Part shown: positions 61,701 to 64,000 of the stretch, piece by piece
Layout of the letters: each line of letters starts with the position of its first letter
Position numbering within the stretch: position 1 is the stretch's first letter
DNA from: Plantago major
Taxonomy: Eukaryota > Streptophyta > Magnoliopsida > Lamiales > Plantaginaceae
DNA: 64,000 nt
Direction of reading: 5' to 3'
Assembly (NCBI GenBank): GCA_026545765.1
Contig: CM048840.1
Span: 21,704,765-21,768,764, forward strand
Program-made: the position numbers and the translations under genes
Notes under the pieces: generated by a model
What the model was told of the DNA's origin: nothing
The model's input: the letters and a program-made list of their open reading frames with translations, nothing else
Databases searched by the model: none

Positions 61701-62709
61701 TTCCTCCGTCCCGAAAATAGTTTTTCGTTTACTTTTTTGGTGGAGAAAATAAGGTATGTATTACTTTTGGATAAAATAATACTATTGAATTTCTCAAATT
61801 GATTTTTAAAGTTAAAAGTGAGATAAAATAATGTTAGTGGGTTGTTTACTTTTGAATATTTAATGTTTTAGTTGGTTGGGTATGAGTGGTTGCCAAAAAA
61901 AGAAATGAAAAGTTTTGATTGGAACACTCAAAATGTGTAAATAAAATACATTTAAGGGATGGAGGAAGTAATATATATAATAGGTCAACTACTGAAGTCA
62001 ACTGAAAGTTTCAGGTGTCCCATTGGGAGAAATAAAACGGGCATCCGAAATAAAACAGCTAAACAGGTAAGAATTATAATATGACAAGGAGAAGATCAGA
62101 AATAACACTATTCTTATCTTGTCAACAAGGAAAAGTTCCATCTTATTTAGGCCTGTATTTGATGGGCTTGGTTTTGTCACGGTTCCAAGAATGGAATACA
62201 AAGCAGAAATTAACTTTTACTTTTCACAATTTATTTACATCTATCAAGCCTGGAGAGAATATCATCCTACTGTTTCAGAATCTATTACCAATTTTACCAT
62301 CTGAAGTAAAACACTTTTCAACTAACACATGCACTTTTACCTAATCACTTTTTTATTTTAACCTTTCCTACTAAAAATTAGTTTAAAGCCGGTCGCCAAT
62401 TAACCTCTGGTCAAACAGTCCGTCTATATCTAGGTGGCATATGGCGTTGTAAGTTGTAACTTAGAATTACCACCTACTCGTGTTTTTTGAAGCGTTACAT
62501 CTGTTAATGTGGTTCAAGAATCGGCCTAAGTAGTGGATGAGGCTTGCGAATATGGATACGTAGATTATAATTTGCGATAATTTTTGGTGAATCAGGAGCG
62601 GGCAGGCAGGGATAGAGGAAGCAGTAGAGAAGGAAGTGAAAAAGGACAAGGGAGTAAAAGGGAAATGCATTCCAAGGATAATGTTCTGAACAGTATGGAG
62701 GTTTCTTGA
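58790..62709 (+). CDS. SOSEKI (DUF966, DIX-like) cell-polarity protein
   Basis: Plant SOSEKI proteins polymerise through a DIX-like domain and accumulate at cell edges, marking polarity. Exons 58790-59036, 59593-59662, 60162-60274, 60382-61273, 62015-62066, 62596-62709 join in phase to 495 aa. The DIX-like domain is at about 48-138: KKVQVVYYLSRNGHLEHPHY, MLRGKGMPSLYSWSCKRNYK, GYVWNDV, YPLEGAEYVLKGSEL. The rest is largely disordered, with conserved short blocks SRNSMLLNLIACGGSGSFRK and IGYISENPRFGNLQAEEKEY, as in the family. A run of five His follows the start. An in-frame ATG 96 bp upstream exists, but the peptide it adds is unlike SOSEKI N termini. The last two short exons are the least certain; intron 5 could instead read through CAGGTAAG to a nearby stop. 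Confidence 0.9.
61700..61968. mobile_element. Stowaway MITE in SOSEKI intron 4
   Basis: Ends CTTCCTCCGTCCCGAAAAT and, in complement, CTTCCTCCATCCCTTAAAT, with TA on both sides (61698-61699, 61969-61970). 269 bp. Its right end is 46 bp before the exon 5 acceptor junction. Confidence 0.85.
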
Positions 62710-64000
62710 GTTTCTTGTAATATTGAGTAATGTTAATTTAATGCATTTAGTTAGTCGTAATAGTAAAGTTCAAATTTATTCCATCTACTGGTGTCTGCTC
62801 TTTCTCCAGCTGTGAGCATTTACTCTAGGCCCAGTGAAAAAGGTTAATTTTTCTGTTTAGGAGGTTAAATTTCAGGTCATCTATCGTGCTTTAAATTTGT
62901 CGCCGGTTGAATTTTAAGATATATATGTTTTGTAGCGACTTGATTTTTAAAAGACGATTTAAGAAAAATATGACTCGCAATAGTTCGTGAATTTGTAAAT
63001 TCGACGAATTTAAATTATAAAAATTTAAAACGTTACTACACGCCTTGCGCGTCAAATGACTTAACATGAAAATTCTTGAAAATAATTCTTAAACTTGTAA
63101 AATATACATCGGAACTATAAATAGTTAAATTCTTATAACATTACAAAGTCTTTGAAATTATGAAATTTAAATATATTAAAAATCTTCTTGATACTGATTA
63201 CTGTTCCGGTAACACTCGCCACTCCGATCAGCTCGGCTATCTAAAATTGATAATTTTAACAAGGGTCATTCGTGACCACTTGACAGAGCAAATTCCATGC
63301 ACGTGTCATGACTTAAGGTTCTATTTTCAAGTCTTTTAATCTTGTTTAATGCAATGCAACTTAAGACTTGACTTGACTCTTAACACTTGAACTTGAACTT
63401 CTTGAAAAACATTCTTAAACTTTACTCTTAAACATGACTTGAAAATAACTTGATCGTGAGCTCATTTGGCGTCGTAAGGTACATCCCCAGCCGATGGTGA
63501 CCGCTTAACATGGATATTCACGATTTGCTAGTTACCTAGCAGATGGTGACCGCTTAACTTGAATAACCACGATTTGCTAGTTGCCTAACTGATGGTGACC
63601 GCTTAACTTGAATGATCACGATTTGCTATGGATATCTTATTAGCCCATTCTTGACATGACTTGAAATCTTTCTTGACTTAGAATTTTATTAACATGAATG
63701 TATGCTCTTAGACTTTAAACTCATGAATGCATGAACAGTACAAGTAGCACACTGATCCACTTAATAGAACTAAACCAAATCAATATGCACCACTTTTAAC
63801 ATGTATATAGACAGTAGCAACATGTGGGCATGGACAACAACATCGTACAGGTACAAAACTCAACCAATCAACATATGTATGCTAGATTGCTAGATAACAA
63901 GGTATCATCCACACTAACAATACTGATGTGGGGTAAAAATGGTGGTGTCAAAAGAGTCCGAGAGAACGTAAATCGGTTGCTTGCTAAATCGTCTGGCCTT
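62710..64000. other. downstream region with LTR/UTR-like sequence
   Basis: The first part is the 3' UTR of the SOSEKI gene. From about 62990 the sequence (CGTTACTACACGCCTTGCGC, then Thr/Leu-like ACTTGA-rich runs) has the feel of retrotransposon non-coding DNA and runs off the window. No gene is supported. Confidence 0.35.
63493..63629. repeat. 49-bp tandem repeat, about 2.8 copies
   Basis: GATGGTGACCGCTTAAC starts at 63493, 63542 and 63591, with each copy containing CACGATTTGCTA. Period is 49 bp with few differences. Too few copies and no spacer structure for anything but a small minisatellite. Confidence 0.85.

Noticed and set aside
63493..63629. Regular repeats resembling a CRISPR array
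   Set aside because: Direct tandem units with no unique spacers, in a plant nuclear context.

Overview
The window is nuclear DNA of a flowering plant, most likely a eudicot. Genes contain short GT-AG introns, intergenic DNA is AT-rich, and the families are plant-specific: a WRC-JmjC demethylase, ascorbate oxidase, a SOSEKI protein, a NEN-type exonuclease and a plastid-type J-protein. The dense Stowaway, hAT, Mutator, CACTA, Helitron and TRIM insertions are typical of a mid-sized plant genome. I cannot name the species; an asterid or Caryophyllales plant would fit.

Six protein-coding genes are well supported. (1) 3736-11848, +: KDM3/JHDM2-type JmjC histone demethylase, 14 exons, 1051 aa. (2) 12431-14461, -: L-ascorbate oxidase, 4 exons, 572 aa, convergent with gene 1. 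(3) 35368-36513, +: intronless TPR protein resembling TRAPPC12. (4) 39351-40807, +: DEDDh exonuclease of the NEN type, 6 exons, 299 aa. (5) 44999-45484, -: small plastid-type J-domain protein. (6) 58790-62709, +: SOSEKI (DIX-like) polarity protein, 6 exons, 495 aa. All six reading frames join in phase. Their jobs (chromatin, apoplastic redox, trafficking, nucleic-acid degradation, chaperone, cell polarity) do not suggest a joint pathway.

The space between genes is mostly transposons, many delimited to the base by target-site duplications (TSDs). 61-777 holds two MITEs. 14739-15737 is a 1-kb foldback upstream of the ascorbate oxidase gene. 16.9-18.2 kb looks like a Copia-type LTR. 18.2-19.1 kb is a nest of hAT elements. 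19553-24931 is a Mutator-like element full of TAATGTT-type repeats, cut by a 3,085-bp CACTA element at 21747-24831. 26017-34282 is a tiny TRIM retrotransposon whose right LTR is split by a 7,980-bp Helitron with decayed Rep-helicase coding sequence; that Helitron also carries Mutator-like, Stowaway and other MITEs. 41998-44123 and 52985-53672 hold three more hAT elements with GC-rich ends. 48.3-49.8 kb is a head-to-tail run of Helitron-like units. 56.1-57.2 kb has SINE-like sequence and a Mutator MITE.

I found no bacterial-style system, CRISPR array, tRNA or rRNA gene. The most informative signals are structural: several insertions lie beside a diverged repeat copy that preserves the empty site, so borders and insertion order can be read from this window alone. 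No expression or similarity search was available; family calls rest on motifs I recognise.
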